Positions 6,473-15,392 of a stretch of DNA of 43,557 bases are shown in pieces (the first letter of the stretch is position 1; every line of letters starts with the position of its first letter). Below the pieces are notes generated by a model that ran no database searches, was not told the DNA's origin, and worked only from the letters and a program-made list of their open reading frames with translations. The stretch comes from Spirulinaceae cyanobacterium SM2_1_0. GTDB taxonomy: Bacteria > Cyanobacteriota > Cyanobacteriia > Cyanobacteriales > Spirulinaceae. Made by a program: the position numbers and the translations under genes. The DNA is taken from assembly GCA_012031265.1 (NCBI GenBank), contig JAAUTY010000039.1:1-43557 (forward strand), given 5' to 3'.

Positions 6473-9028
6473 ATGGTTGCTCAGTTTAGCGCCGGACAAT
6501 CGGCCGGAATGCTCCGAATTCAGTACGACCGACCGGCTCCAACCGGCGTTTGCGTCGTCGTTCACGGACATTTCTATCAGCCGCCCCGTGAGAACCCCTA
6601 CCTCGACATCATTGAGCGTCAACCGAGTGCCTATCCATATCATGACTGGAACGAGCGCATCCACTACGAATGCTACCGCCCCAATGCCTTCGCGCGCGTG
6701 CTCAGCGAGGCGGGCGAAGTGCTCGATATTGTCAACAACTTTGAATACCTCAGTTTTAATGTCGGGCCGACGCTGATGTCCTGGCTCGAACGCCACGACC
6801 CGGAAGTGTATCAAGCCATCCTCACCGCCGACCGCAACAGTGCGCGCCGCTGCGGCGGACATGGCAATGCGATCGCCCAGACCTACAACCACATCATCCT
6901 GCCCCTCGCCGACGAGCGCGATAAGTATACGCAGATTCGCTGGGCAAAAGCCGACTTCCGCTCCCACTTCGGCCGTGACCCCGAAGGACTCTGGCTGGCG
7001 GAGACGGCGGTTGATTACCCCACCCTAGAAGTCCTGGCGGCGGAAAATATTCGCTTCATCATCCTCGCTCCCTCTCAGACCGAGCGCTGCCGACCGCTGC
7101 CCAGTGCGGACAATCCTGACCCCGACTGGCAGGGCGTCGAGAATTCCGAAATCGACGCTACCCGCCCCTATCGCTGTTTTCTGGATGACGGCAAGTTTGT
7201 TGACATCTTCTTCTACGACGGGCCGATCTCGGCAGATCTGGGGTTTGAGGAGGACATCCTCTTCAGCGCCTACAATCTCGCCGGTCGCCTCCACCAAGCA
7301 ATTCGGCACGACCAGCGCCCTAGCCAGCTCCTCGGTATCGCCACTGATGGCGAAACCTTCGGTCACCACAAAGGCGGCACCGAGAAGTGCATCGCCTACA
7401 GCTTCACCCACGAGTTTCCGCAGCAGGGCTGGACGGTGACGAACTTCGCGCAGTACCTCAGCCTCAATCCGCCCACTTGGGAGGTCGTACTCAAGCCGGT
7501 GACCGCTTGGAGCTGCTCCCACGGCGTCGCCCGCTGGCAGGACGACTGCGGCTGCGGTGGGGGTGGCGGTTGGCAGCAGCAGTGGCGGCGGCCGTTGCGC
7601 GACTCGTTGGATTGGTTGCGCGATCGCCTCCGTGGCCTGTTTGAACGCCAGGGGTCGAAGTTCTTTCGCGATCCCTGGCGAGCGCGTGACGAGTATGTCC
7701 AGGCGATCCGCGATCGCGATCCCGAAAACATCGGTCACTTCCTCGACACCCACCAAAGCCACGCTCTCAGCGCCAGCGATCAGGTCAATGCCTTGCGCTT
7801 GTTGGAAATGCAGCGCCAGTCTTTGCTGATGTTCACCAGTTGCGGTTGGTTCTTCGACGAACTCTCGCGGCCGGAGGGAGTGCAGATTCTTCGCTACGCT
7901 GCCCGGGCGATTGAGCTGGCGAATGAAGTGGCGGGAGTGGAGTTGGAGCGTGAGTTTCGCGATCGCCTTGCCGCTGCCCCCAGCAATGTCGCCGTGTTTG
8001 AAAATGGTGGCGCGATCTATGATGCCCTGGTTGTGCCTGCTCGCATCGACTTCGAGCGGGTCGCCGCTCACTATGCGATCACCGCACTCTTCGTGCCCTA
8101 CCAAAGCGAAGACCGCGTTTACTGCTACCGCGTGCAGCAACTGGACTATCAGCGACAAGTGCTGGGCGCACTCTCGCTTGCCGTCGGCCATATTAGCCTG
8201 ACTTCGGAAGTGACTTGGGAGCGTCGCGAATTCGTCTTCGTGGTCTTGCACCTGGGCGGCTGGGATTTCCACTGTTGTATCCAGCCCTTTGGCAACCGTA
8301 AGAACTATAGCCAGATGCAGGAAAACCTATTTTCTGCTTTGGCAAGTGCCAGTGTCGCAAAGCTGATGGTGGCGATTACGCAGTGGTTTGGCGATCGCGC
8401 CTTTGACCTCGAATCGCTCTTTGCCGAAGAACGCCAATGGCTGATGGCGCAGTTGACCGAAAAAACCCGCACCGGCCTCGACCAAATCTACAGCCAGATC
8501 TACCGCGACAACTACAGTATCTTGCGTGCCTTCCATCGCGAGGAGCTACCGGTGCCACCGGAGTTGCAGGTAGCGGCGGAGTTGGCGATCGCCAATCGCG
8601 GTCTGCAAGCGATTGAGAAACTGACGCAGGCGGCGGGCGATCGCGGTCAGATCGACAACGCCCTCAACGAACTCGCAGCCACGGCGGTGGAAGCGGAGCA
8701 AATGCGCTGCCACTTAGCGATCCCGGGCGCGAAGACGGCGCTAGAAACCTGGATTTATCAATGGCTCGACCATTTACTGGTCGCGGTTGATCCGGAGACG
8801 ATCGAAGCCGACTGCCAGCGACTGGCTCAGGTGATCGCGATCGCCACTGACCTCAGCCTCGGTCTCGCCCTCGATCGAGTGCAGGAGCGCTACTTCTTCT
8901 ACGTTCACCAAAAAATCGTGCCGATGCTGGATAAGGGTGGCTCTAGCGGCGGCTGGACACGCGCCCAGAGTGCGGTATTACTCAGTCTCGGTCAACGCCT
9001 GGGCGTTGATGTCAGTCCCTGGCTCTAG
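6473..9028 (+). CDS. Glycoside hydrolase family 57 protein with DUF3536
   Basis: The predicted 851-residue protein starts at ATG 6473, with GGAAAG seven bases upstream; a GTG at 6458 is possible. GH57 enzymes are retaining alpha-glucan hydrolases or transferases of amylase/branching type. The visible family blocks are HGHFYQPPRENPYL (about 31), GGHGNAIAQTYNHIILPLAD, GLWLAETAVD (about 172-181, with the putative nucleophile Glu), FFYDGPISADLGFE, and ATDGETFGHH (about 290, with the putative acid/base Asp). All catalytic positions look intact. Residues beyond about 320 match the long helical C-terminal DUF3536 region found with GH57 in cyanobacteria and some other bacteria. It is probably cytoplasmic, since no signal peptide is seen, and may act in glycogen or storage-glucan metabolism; the exact reaction is not assignable. 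It converges with the permease gene. Confidence 0.9.
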   Translation: MVAQFSAGQSAGMLRIQYDRPAPTGVCVVVHGHFYQPPRENPYLDIIERQPSAYPYHDWNERIHYECYRPNAFARVLSEAGEVLDIVNNFEYLSFNVGPTLMSWLERHDPEVYQAILTADRNSARRCGGHGNAIAQTYNHIILPLADERDKYTQIRWAKADFRSHFGRDPEGLWLAETAVDYPTLEVLAAENIRFIILAPSQTERCRPLPSADNPDPDWQGVENSEIDATRPYRCFLDDGKFVDIFFYDGPISADLGFEEDILFSAYNLAGRLHQAIRHDQRPSQLLGIATDGETFGHHKGGTEKCIAYSFTHEFPQQGWTVTNFAQYLSLNPPTWEVVLKPVTAWSCSHGVARWQDDCGCGGGGGWQQQWRRPLRDSLDWLRDRLRGLFERQGSKFFRDPWRARDEYVQAIRDRDPENIGHFLDTHQSHALSASDQVNALRLLEMQRQSLLMFTSCGWFFDELSRPEGVQILRYAARAIELANEVAGVELEREFRDRLAAAPSNVAVFENGGAIYDALVVPARIDFERVAAHYAITALFVPYQSEDRVYCYRVQQLDYQRQVLGALSLAVGHISLTSEVTWERREFVFVVLHLGGWDFHCCIQPFGNRKNYSQMQENLFSALASASVAKLMVAITQWFGDRAFDLESLFAEERQWLMAQLTEKTRTGLDQIYSQIYRDNYSILRAFHREELPVPPELQVAAELAIANRGLQAIEKLTQAAGDRGQIDNALNELAATAVEAEQMRCHLAIPGAKTALETWIYQWLDHLLVAVDPETIEADCQRLAQVIAIATDLSLGLALDRVQERYFFYVHQKIVPMLDKGGSSGGWTRAQSAVLLSLGQRLGVDVSPWL

Positions 9029-9142
9029 GGGACTGCCAAGGATGGAAATTCGGGTTGCGTTCCAGCACCGGCATACAAACTTTAATGTCAGAATTCAGCA
9101 ACCCTAAAAACCAGGCATGACCTGCCACTTTTCGACTCCGGC

Positions 9143-10051
9143 TTAGCGTCCTGGGAGACTGTAAAGTTGGCGATCGCGTGATAGATAAAGATTCAGCAAC
9201 GACAGCAGCAAAATCGTCAGAAATAGCACCAAGCCAATCGTACAAGCGTAGCTGATTTCCAAATTCTGAAACGCCTGCTCGTAGACGTAATAAACCACTG
9301 TCTTAGAACTATTACGCGGGCCACCCTTGGTCATGATGAAGATTTCTTCAAAAACCTTGGTCGCTGAAATCGCCGAAATCACCGCCACCAGCACAATGTA
9401 GGGCCGCATCAGCGGGATCGTCACATCCCAGTGGCGTCGCCAACCATCGGAGCCGTCGATCGCTGCCGCCTCGTAGAGTTCGCCGGGAATCGCTTGCAAG
9501 CCCGCCAGATAAATGACCATGTAATAGCCTAGCCCCTTCCAGATCGTCACCCCGATCACGCTCCAGAGCGCCAGTTGCGGACTCGTCAGCCAGGGCACTC
9601 CCGACTCCAATCCCAGCCCCGCCAAGAGCTGATTGAAGATGCCGTTGGAGGCGTAGAGCGCATTCCAAGCAATCCCGGCCACGACCATCGAAATCACCAC
9701 CGGGGTATAAAAGGACATTCTGAACCAGTGAATCCCCTTAATTTGACGATTCACCAAAATCGCCAAGCCCAGCGGCATAGTCGTGAGGAGCGGCACCGCA
9801 CCCAGCAAATAGAGCAAAGTATTTCTAAGGGTTTGCCAAAAAACCACGTCTTGCCACAAACGCTGGAAATTAGCAAAACCGACCCACTGGGGTAATTGTG
9901 TCAGATCGTACTCGTAGCGCGTGAAGCTCAGCGAGAACGCCTGCAACGCGGGCAGAAAAACGGTCAGTACCAGCAACACCATCGCCGGGAACAAAAACCA
10001 ATAAGGGGTCAGCGGCTGCCAATTCAGTTTCAGTGGCGATCGTGATCGCAC
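9143..10051 (-). CDS. Sugar ABC transporter permease, MalF/UgpA type
   Basis: A 302-residue inner-membrane protein with six hydrophobic segments. It carries the EAA loop that contacts the ATPase, EAAAIDGSDGWRRHWDVTIP, in the standard position before the last two membrane helices. It resembles the first permease (MalF/UgpA/GgtC class) of binding-protein-dependent sugar importers. The usual partners (binding protein, second permease of MalG type, ATPase) are not within the window, so this is an orphan subunit whose partners lie elsewhere. The start is GTG at 10051, supported by AGGAG seven bases upstream. Substrate unknown; in cyanobacteria such systems take up glucosylglycerol, sucrose, trehalose or glycerol phosphate. 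Proximity to a GH57 enzyme hints at carbohydrate use, but the genes converge and are not an operon. Confidence 0.9.
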   Translation of the reverse strand: MRSRSPLKLNWQPLTPYWFLFPAMVLLVLTVFLPALQAFSLSFTRYEYDLTQLPQWVGFANFQRLWQDVVFWQTLRNTLLYLLGAVPLLTTMPLGLAILVNRQIKGIHWFRMSFYTPVVISMVVAGIAWNALYASNGIFNQLLAGLGLESGVPWLTSPQLALWSVIGVTIWKGLGYYMVIYLAGLQAIPGELYEAAAIDGSDGWRRHWDVTIPLMRPYIVLVAVISAISATKVFEEIFIMTKGGPRNSSKTVVYYVYEQAFQNLEISYACTIGLVLFLTILLLSLLNLYLSRDRQLYSLPGR

Positions 10052-10149
10052 GGCGGGACTCCTAAAAAATGTATTAACATTAATTGTTGATTAAGTTACC
10101 GCCATAGTTTAATGCATGGCACGTCAATCGCCGATTGGCTAATTTGAGC

Positions 10150-13100
10150 ATGAGGACAGCGGCGTTGTCGGCCATATCGGGGTGCAACCGCGAGCTACAA
10201 ATAATTCCAGATTCCTTACAATCCGGCATGGATTCTCAACCTCGCCAGGCAGCGCATTGGGCAACTGCTCTCCAGCTCGGACAGGTAACCCAGGCACTAA
10301 GTGATACCAGCACTTTGTTTTCACTGTTCCGCGCGCTGCCTGTTCCCGTAGCGATCGCGCAGATTAGCGATGGCACCCTCCTCTACACCAACAGCCACTT
10401 CGAGCACATCTTTAGCGCTCCGGCGGCTCCCGCACTGCTCCCTCGGACGCTTGCTCAGTGCTTTGAGCCTGCCGCCTGGCACGTTCTGGTGCAAGCGCTC
10501 CTCCAGTATCACTGTCTGCTCAACTATGAACTCCGCCTCCACCGTCACCCGCAATCCCAATTCTGGGGATCAGTATCCTTACAACTAGTTGATCTCAACG
10601 CAGAAACCGTCATTCTCAGTATTTTCCACGATATTACCTACCCCAAGCAAATCGAGCAAGCCCTTCACGACAGCCAGCGCACCCTCACCACCCTCGCCGA
10701 TCACCTGCCCGGTTTGCTCTACCGCTGTCGGCTGGATGCTGACCAGCGCTGTGAGTTTATCAGTGCTGGTGGCGAGACGCTCACAGGCTATCCTATCGCG
10801 GCGTTTTTGTCCGGTGCCCGCTCCCTGCGCGAGTTGATCGCCCCCGCTGATCGCCAGCGCGTGCGCGACGCGATTCAGACCGCGATCGCCAGCCGCGAAG
10901 CCTATACACTGGAATACCGCCTCGTGACCGCCAGCCAAGAGCTGCGCTGGGTCTGGGATAAAGGTCATGGCGTCTACGCCTCCGATGGTAGCGGCGTCGG
11001 ACTAGAAGGCTTCATCACCGACATTACCGACCGCAAACAGTCCGAGGAAGCCGCCCGCGCCCATGCCGGTGAGCTGCAAGCTCTGCTCGCCGCCGTGACC
11101 GATCTCGTGCTTGTCCTCGATGCCGAGGGACGCTACTGCAAAATCGCGCCAACGAACCCCACACTGCTCTCGCGTCCGCCCGAACAGTTGCTCGGTCGGC
11201 GTGTCACCGAGGTTGTCCCGCCCGCCACTGCGGCCAACTTCCTTGCCACTATCCAACGCGCGCTCACCACCGGGCAGCCAACGACTACCGAGTACCCCCT
11301 CGAAATCGCGGGGCAATTGGTCTGGCTAGCCGCCACCGTTTCGCCGACGCCGGACAATACCGTGGTCTGGGTCGCTCGCGATATTACCGCTACCAAAGTC
11401 TCCCAAGCCACATTAGAAGCAGCCGAGGCAAAGTACCGCAGCATTTTTGAGAATGCTGTGGAAGGCATCTTTCAAACCACCGTGGATGGTCGCTATCTGA
11501 GTGCCAATCCGGCTCTCGCCCGCATCTACGGCTACGAGAATGCCGAGGAATTGATTGCCTCGCTGACCGATATTCAAAACCAGCTCTACGTCGATCCCGA
11601 CCAGCGCGCTGAGTTTATGCGTCGGGTGCAGGCGGATGGGGTCGTTCGCGGCTTTGAAGCTCAAGTTTACCGTCGCGATGGCAGCACGATCTGGGTTGCG
11701 GAAAGTGCCCGCGCCGTCCGTGATCGCCACGGCCAGCTACTCTACTACGAAGGCATGGTCGAGGACATTACCGCCCAAAAGCAGGCGGCTAACCAATTGC
11801 ACCTGCGCGCCTTTTACGATCCTCTCACCGGTCTGCCCAATCGTGCCCTATTCCAGGCACGCCTTGGTGAAGCGCTCGCCCATGCTCAGCAGTGCGACCC
11901 CGCCGCCGCCCAGCAGTTTGCCGTCCTCTTCCTCGACCTCGACCGCTTCAAAGTCATCAACGATAGCCTCGGTCACCTCGTCGGTGATCAACTCTTGGTG
12001 GCGATCGCCCGTCGCCTCGAACGCTGCCTGCGCGACGGCGACATGGTGGCGCGCCTCGGCGGCGATGAGTTCACGGTGCTACTGCATCACGTCCACGACA
12101 TCAGCGATGCGATCCTCGTCGCCGACCGCATCAGCGCCTCGTTGAAAACCCCCTTCAACCTTAGCGGCTACCAAGTTTTTGCCGACGCCAGCATCGGCAT
12201 TGTGCTCAGCCATGATCACCCGGCGATCACCAACCTAGTCACGGCTGATACCGCCACCAACACCGCCGCCCCCGATGCTCTCTACCAGAGGCCGGAAGAC
12301 CTACTGCGCGATGCCGATACGGCCCTCTACCGCGCCAAAGCCCTAGGCAAAGGGCGCTACGAGCTATTTGACCCCACTATGCATCACAATGCCCTCGTCC
12401 GCTTGCAGCTCGAAACCGAACTGCGGCAGGCGATTGAGCGCCAGGAATTTGTCATCTACTACCAACCCATTGTCGCCTTCGCCACCAACACCCTCGGCGG
12501 TTTTGAGGTTCTCCTGCGCTGGCAGCATCCCGGACGCGGGTTGCTTTATCCCGCCGACTTCATGGCGATCGCCGAAGAAACGGGCCTGCTCATCCCCCTC
12601 GGCTACTGGCTGCTCCGGCAAACCTGCCAGCAGCTCGCCCAGTGGCAAAACCAATATGCCAGTGCCGCCCGCTTGGTGCTGGAAATTAACTGCTCGACGC
12701 GGCAATTTTTTCATCCGGAGCTGATGATGCAACTGGATACGATCTGCGAGCAAACCGGGATTCGTGGTCGTAACCTGCGTCTGGCGATCGCCGAGAGCCT
12801 TTGGTCAGACAACACCGAACTCGTCCAGCAACAGCTCAAACAACTCCACGCCCGCCAAATCCAACTCGGTGTCGATGACTTCGGCGCGGGCTACTCGCGT
12901 TTGCGCTACCTCAACGATGTGCCCATCGATGTCCTCAAAATCGATCGCTCCTTTATTCGCGACATCGCCACTGACCCCCGCCAAGCCGAGATTGCCCGCA
13001 TCGCTATCTTGCTCGCTCACAAACAAGGCCTGGCCGCGATCGCCGAGGGCGTCGAAACCGGTAAGCAACTCGCCATGGTACGCGCCCTCGGCTGCGATTT

Positions 13101-13200
13101 CGCCCAGGGCTATCTCTTTGCCGATGCCTTAGTCGCCCGTGACGCCGAGGCTTGGCTCAATCAGGGTGAACTTGGCTTGCGGCGTCTGAGCGAGGCTTGA
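10150..13200 (+). CDS. PAS-GGDEF-EAL signalling protein (diguanylate cyclase with doubtful phosphodiesterase)
   Basis: Roughly 1,016 residues, soluble, without membrane segments. Up to four PAS/PAC-like sensor modules fill residues 50-550. A GGDEF domain follows, with FYDPLTGLPNRALF, DRFKVINDSLGH and an intact GGDEF near residue 637; RDGD five residues before it fits the RxxD inhibitory c-di-GMP site. The EAL domain (about 750-1000) has EVLLRW, the Asn of LEINCS, VDDFGAGYS, VLKIDRSF, AEGVET and AQGYLF. In place of the usual LEITES it has LAIAES (A879, A881), losing a conserved metal-ligand Glu and the adjacent Thr. Net diguanylate cyclase activity is therefore likelier than hydrolysis. Starts at TTG 10135, ATG 10150 and ATG 10228 are all possible; none has a strong ribosome binding site. 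Its stop overlaps the convergent cyclase gene by 44 bases. Confidence 0.93.
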   Translation: MRTAALSAISGCNRELQIIPDSLQSGMDSQPRQAAHWATALQLGQVTQALSDTSTLFSLFRALPVPVAIAQISDGTLLYTNSHFEHIFSAPAAPALLPRTLAQCFEPAAWHVLVQALLQYHCLLNYELRLHRHPQSQFWGSVSLQLVDLNAETVILSIFHDITYPKQIEQALHDSQRTLTTLADHLPGLLYRCRLDADQRCEFISAGGETLTGYPIAAFLSGARSLRELIAPADRQRVRDAIQTAIASREAYTLEYRLVTASQELRWVWDKGHGVYASDGSGVGLEGFITDITDRKQSEEAARAHAGELQALLAAVTDLVLVLDAEGRYCKIAPTNPTLLSRPPEQLLGRRVTEVVPPATAANFLATIQRALTTGQPTTTEYPLEIAGQLVWLAATVSPTPDNTVVWVARDITATKVSQATLEAAEAKYRSIFENAVEGIFQTTVDGRYLSANPALARIYGYENAEELIASLTDIQNQLYVDPDQRAEFMRRVQADGVVRGFEAQVYRRDGSTIWVAESARAVRDRHGQLLYYEGMVEDITAQKQAANQLHLRAFYDPLTGLPNRALFQARLGEALAHAQQCDPAAAQQFAVLFLDLDRFKVINDSLGHLVGDQLLVAIARRLERCLRDGDMVARLGGDEFTVLLHHVHDISDAILVADRISASLKTPFNLSGYQVFADASIGIVLSHDHPAITNLVTADTATNTAAPDALYQRPEDLLRDADTALYRAKALGKGRYELFDPTMHHNALVRLQLETELRQAIERQEFVIYYQPIVAFATNTLGGFEVLLRWQHPGRGLLYPADFMAIAEETGLLIPLGYWLLRQTCQQLAQWQNQYASAARLVLEINCSTRQFFHPELMMQLDTICEQTGIRGRNLRLAIAESLWSDNTELVQQQLKQLHARQIQLGVDDFGAGYSRLRYLNDVPIDVLKIDRSFIRDIATDPRQAEIARIAILLAHKQGLAAIAEGVETGKQLAMVRALGCDFAQGYLFADALVARDAEAWLNQGELGLRRLSEA

Positions 13201-14810
13201 GCCGCCGTTGGGTGCAAAAGACTTCGACTGGGCGATCGCTACCTTTGAAGCGATGCTCCCCAAAAGACGCAAAGTGCTGGCGATCCTGGGTCAGCGCCGC
13301 GTAAGTCGCTTCCGAAATCAAGCACTCACTGGGCGGGCAAAAGGCCTCCAGCCGCGCTGCCAAATTCACCGTTGACCCCAGCACCGTGTAGTCCACCCGC
13401 TGCGAACTCCCGACATCGCCGACCACGGCCTTGCCGCTGCTGACGGCAACATGCAACTGGAGCGGCTCCGGCCAAACATTTTGGGCATTGAGCTGATCCA
13501 GCCGCTCCAGCATTCCCATCGCCGCCGCTACCGCCCGCACCGCATGGTCGTCCTGCGGCTCCGGTGCCCCAAAAAAAGCCATGATGCAGTCGCCAATAAA
13601 CTTATCCAACGTGCCGCCCCACTCAAACACCGATTGCAGCATTTCCTCAAAAAAGCGATCCAGCATCTGCGCGATCTGCGCGGGCGTCATGTGCGCCGCC
13701 ATCGTACTGAACCCGACAATATCGGCGAAAATAATGCTGATTTCCGCCTCTACCGGCTTCAGGCGGCCATTTTCCAGCGCTCCGAGGTCGAGCAATTGTT
13801 GCACGACCGCCGGGGAGTGATAGCGTTCGAGCTGCTGACGAATTTTGCCCTCGTCCTGGAGCTTGCGCGTCAGCAGCCAGCGCTGCACACTGTAGGCGAC
13901 CAGATTTGCCAGCGTTGAAAAAAAGCTCAGATCCTCTTCATCCTCAGCATCCGTCTCCTTGAGGTTCAGACTGGCATCGGCATAGAGGACGCCGACCACA
14001 TTGTCCCGATCCCAGAGCGGCACGGCCAGCGCGCCGCGAATCCCCTTGACCAGAATGCTCTGCTCACCCTCAAAGCGCTCGTCTTTTTGGGCATCCACCG
14101 TTTTGATCGCCACCTTCTCCTGAAATGCTCGCTGGCAGATACTGCGGCTGATCCAACTGTTCGTGCGGGTTTCGAGATAGCTCGGCAGGTCGAAACGGGC
14201 GGCGGCATCGACGACCTGGAGGTCGCCATCACTGCGAACATCGACTAACAGCGCTAGGCGTTGAATGCTGGCGAGTTCCTGGAACACCACCCCCTGGATG
14301 CGGTCAAAAATTGCCTCGATCGACTCGGCCGAGTTCAATTCCTTCGAGATCTCGACTAGATACTTGAGACGGCGATCGCCGTTCCTGATTTTGCTGCTCC
14401 GCTTCGCTATTGGTGCTCGCCGCGATCCAGCGCTGCCGCATCTCCTCCGCCGAACGCAGGATTGTCTGACTGCCCTCGGCCGGAGTCAGCGCCGGTTGGG
14501 TTTTGATTTCCGTTTCCACCTGCGCCAGCAAACAGATATTGCCGACTTGGATCAAATCATTGTGGTGCAAGCGTTGCGGCCACTTCAGCATTACCTGGTT
14601 CAACAGGGTGCCATTAGTACTGCCGAGGTCTTCGATCTGCCAATTGCCCTGCTCAGTCCGCCGCAGTTGCATGTGATAGCGTGACACCTCCGAGAACGGC
14701 AGGCAGAGATCGCACTCCGGCAGGCGGCCGATCGTGAACTCGTCGCTAGCCACATCGATCGCCCGCTCGGATTCGCCCTCAAGGCGCAAGCGCAGCTTCA
14801 ACTCGCTCAT
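13157..14810 (-). CDS. FHA-GAF-class III adenylate/guanylate cyclase, split by a frameshift
   Basis: The N-terminal frame (start ATG 14810, MSELKLRLRLEG) holds an FHA domain with FTIGRLPECD, SEVSRYHMQLRR and DLGSTNGTLLN, which binds phosphothreonine peptides. Its helical linker (EEMRQRWIAASTNSEAEQQ) runs into a HIP1 site at 14371-14380, where the reading moves by one base. The second frame continues RRLKYLVEISKELNSAES into a GAF domain and then a class III cyclase domain with FADIVGFS (first metal Asp), DKFIGDCIMAFFG (second metal Asp) and YTVLGSTVNLAARLE (Asn and Arg). Substrate choice (ATP or GTP) is not settled here. Removing one base, or seven, at the HIP1 site restores one protein of about 550 residues. 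As written, a product could start only at weak TTG sites such as 14338 and would lack FHA. Confidence 0.85.
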
Positions 14811-15039
14811 AGTCTGACGGAAGACGCAAGGTGGATGGTGGGGGGCGGCAGCCAGTCTTTGAGGAGCTAGCCGATTTGTGGAGGAAGATGCCAAGATGCC
14901 TAACCTCTAGTCTAATCTACTCAATTTTTCTGCCGACACCGGCCTAATACGGTTGACGACAGCAACGTGATACTTGCTCCGGTTGAGAATCCGCCAGGGG
15001 CGCGTCACAATGTTAGACGCGCGCAGGAGGATGGGGAAA

Positions 15040-15357
15040 ATGACGGGCGACGAGCTGCGGCAGTTGCTGCTATCTAAGTGGGGTCGTTCCTACGATATGC
15101 AATTACGCCGCATCAAGGGCAAAATCTATGTGCAAGTGATGTGGAAATATCTCGAGCAGGCTTCGTTTCCACTCGATGAGTCGGCATATTGCGAGCATCT
15201 CCAGGCGATCGCCACTTATCTGAACGGTTGGAATAGCGCCGATCAAGTGCAACGGTACCTCGAGCAAACCCGCGAGCGCCCCCGCCTCGGCCGCGCCGTC
15301 AGTATTCCCCTCGATCTCGGCGATCGCGCCTCTGAATGGATTCTTGACGATTTCTAA
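15040..15357 (+). CDS. DUF3067 family protein
   Basis: A 105-residue soluble protein beginning MTGDELRQLLLSKWGRSYD, with QLRRIKGKIYVQVMWKYLEQ, SFPLDE and a C-terminal RPRLGRAVSIPLDLGDRASEW. These blocks are characteristic of DUF3067, which is conserved in cyanobacteria and plastid-bearing eukaryotes. The family function is not known to me. I chose ATG 15040 because AGGAGG at 15025-15030 lies nine bases upstream; ATG 15031 would abut that site, and upstream residues have no family support. The helicase gene follows 35 bases after the stop on the same strand, so a shared transcript is possible. Confidence 0.88.
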   Translation: MTGDELRQLLLSKWGRSYDMQLRRIKGKIYVQVMWKYLEQASFPLDESAYCEHLQAIATYLNGWNSADQVQRYLEQTRERPRLGRAVSIPLDLGDRASEWILDDF

Positions 15358-15392
15358 CTTTTATTTTTATAACGTTGCAACTGGGCCCGGCC

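Noticed and set aside
7025-8272. Long minus-strand open frame inside the GH57 gene
   Set aside because: It is antisense to a gene with clear catalytic motifs, has no family resemblance, and long antisense frames are expected in GC-rich coding DNA.
9052-9104. GGGTTGC ... GCAACCC inverted repeat after the GH57 gene as a terminator
   Set aside because: Arms of seven bases are about 39 bases apart and no T tract follows; too weak to call.
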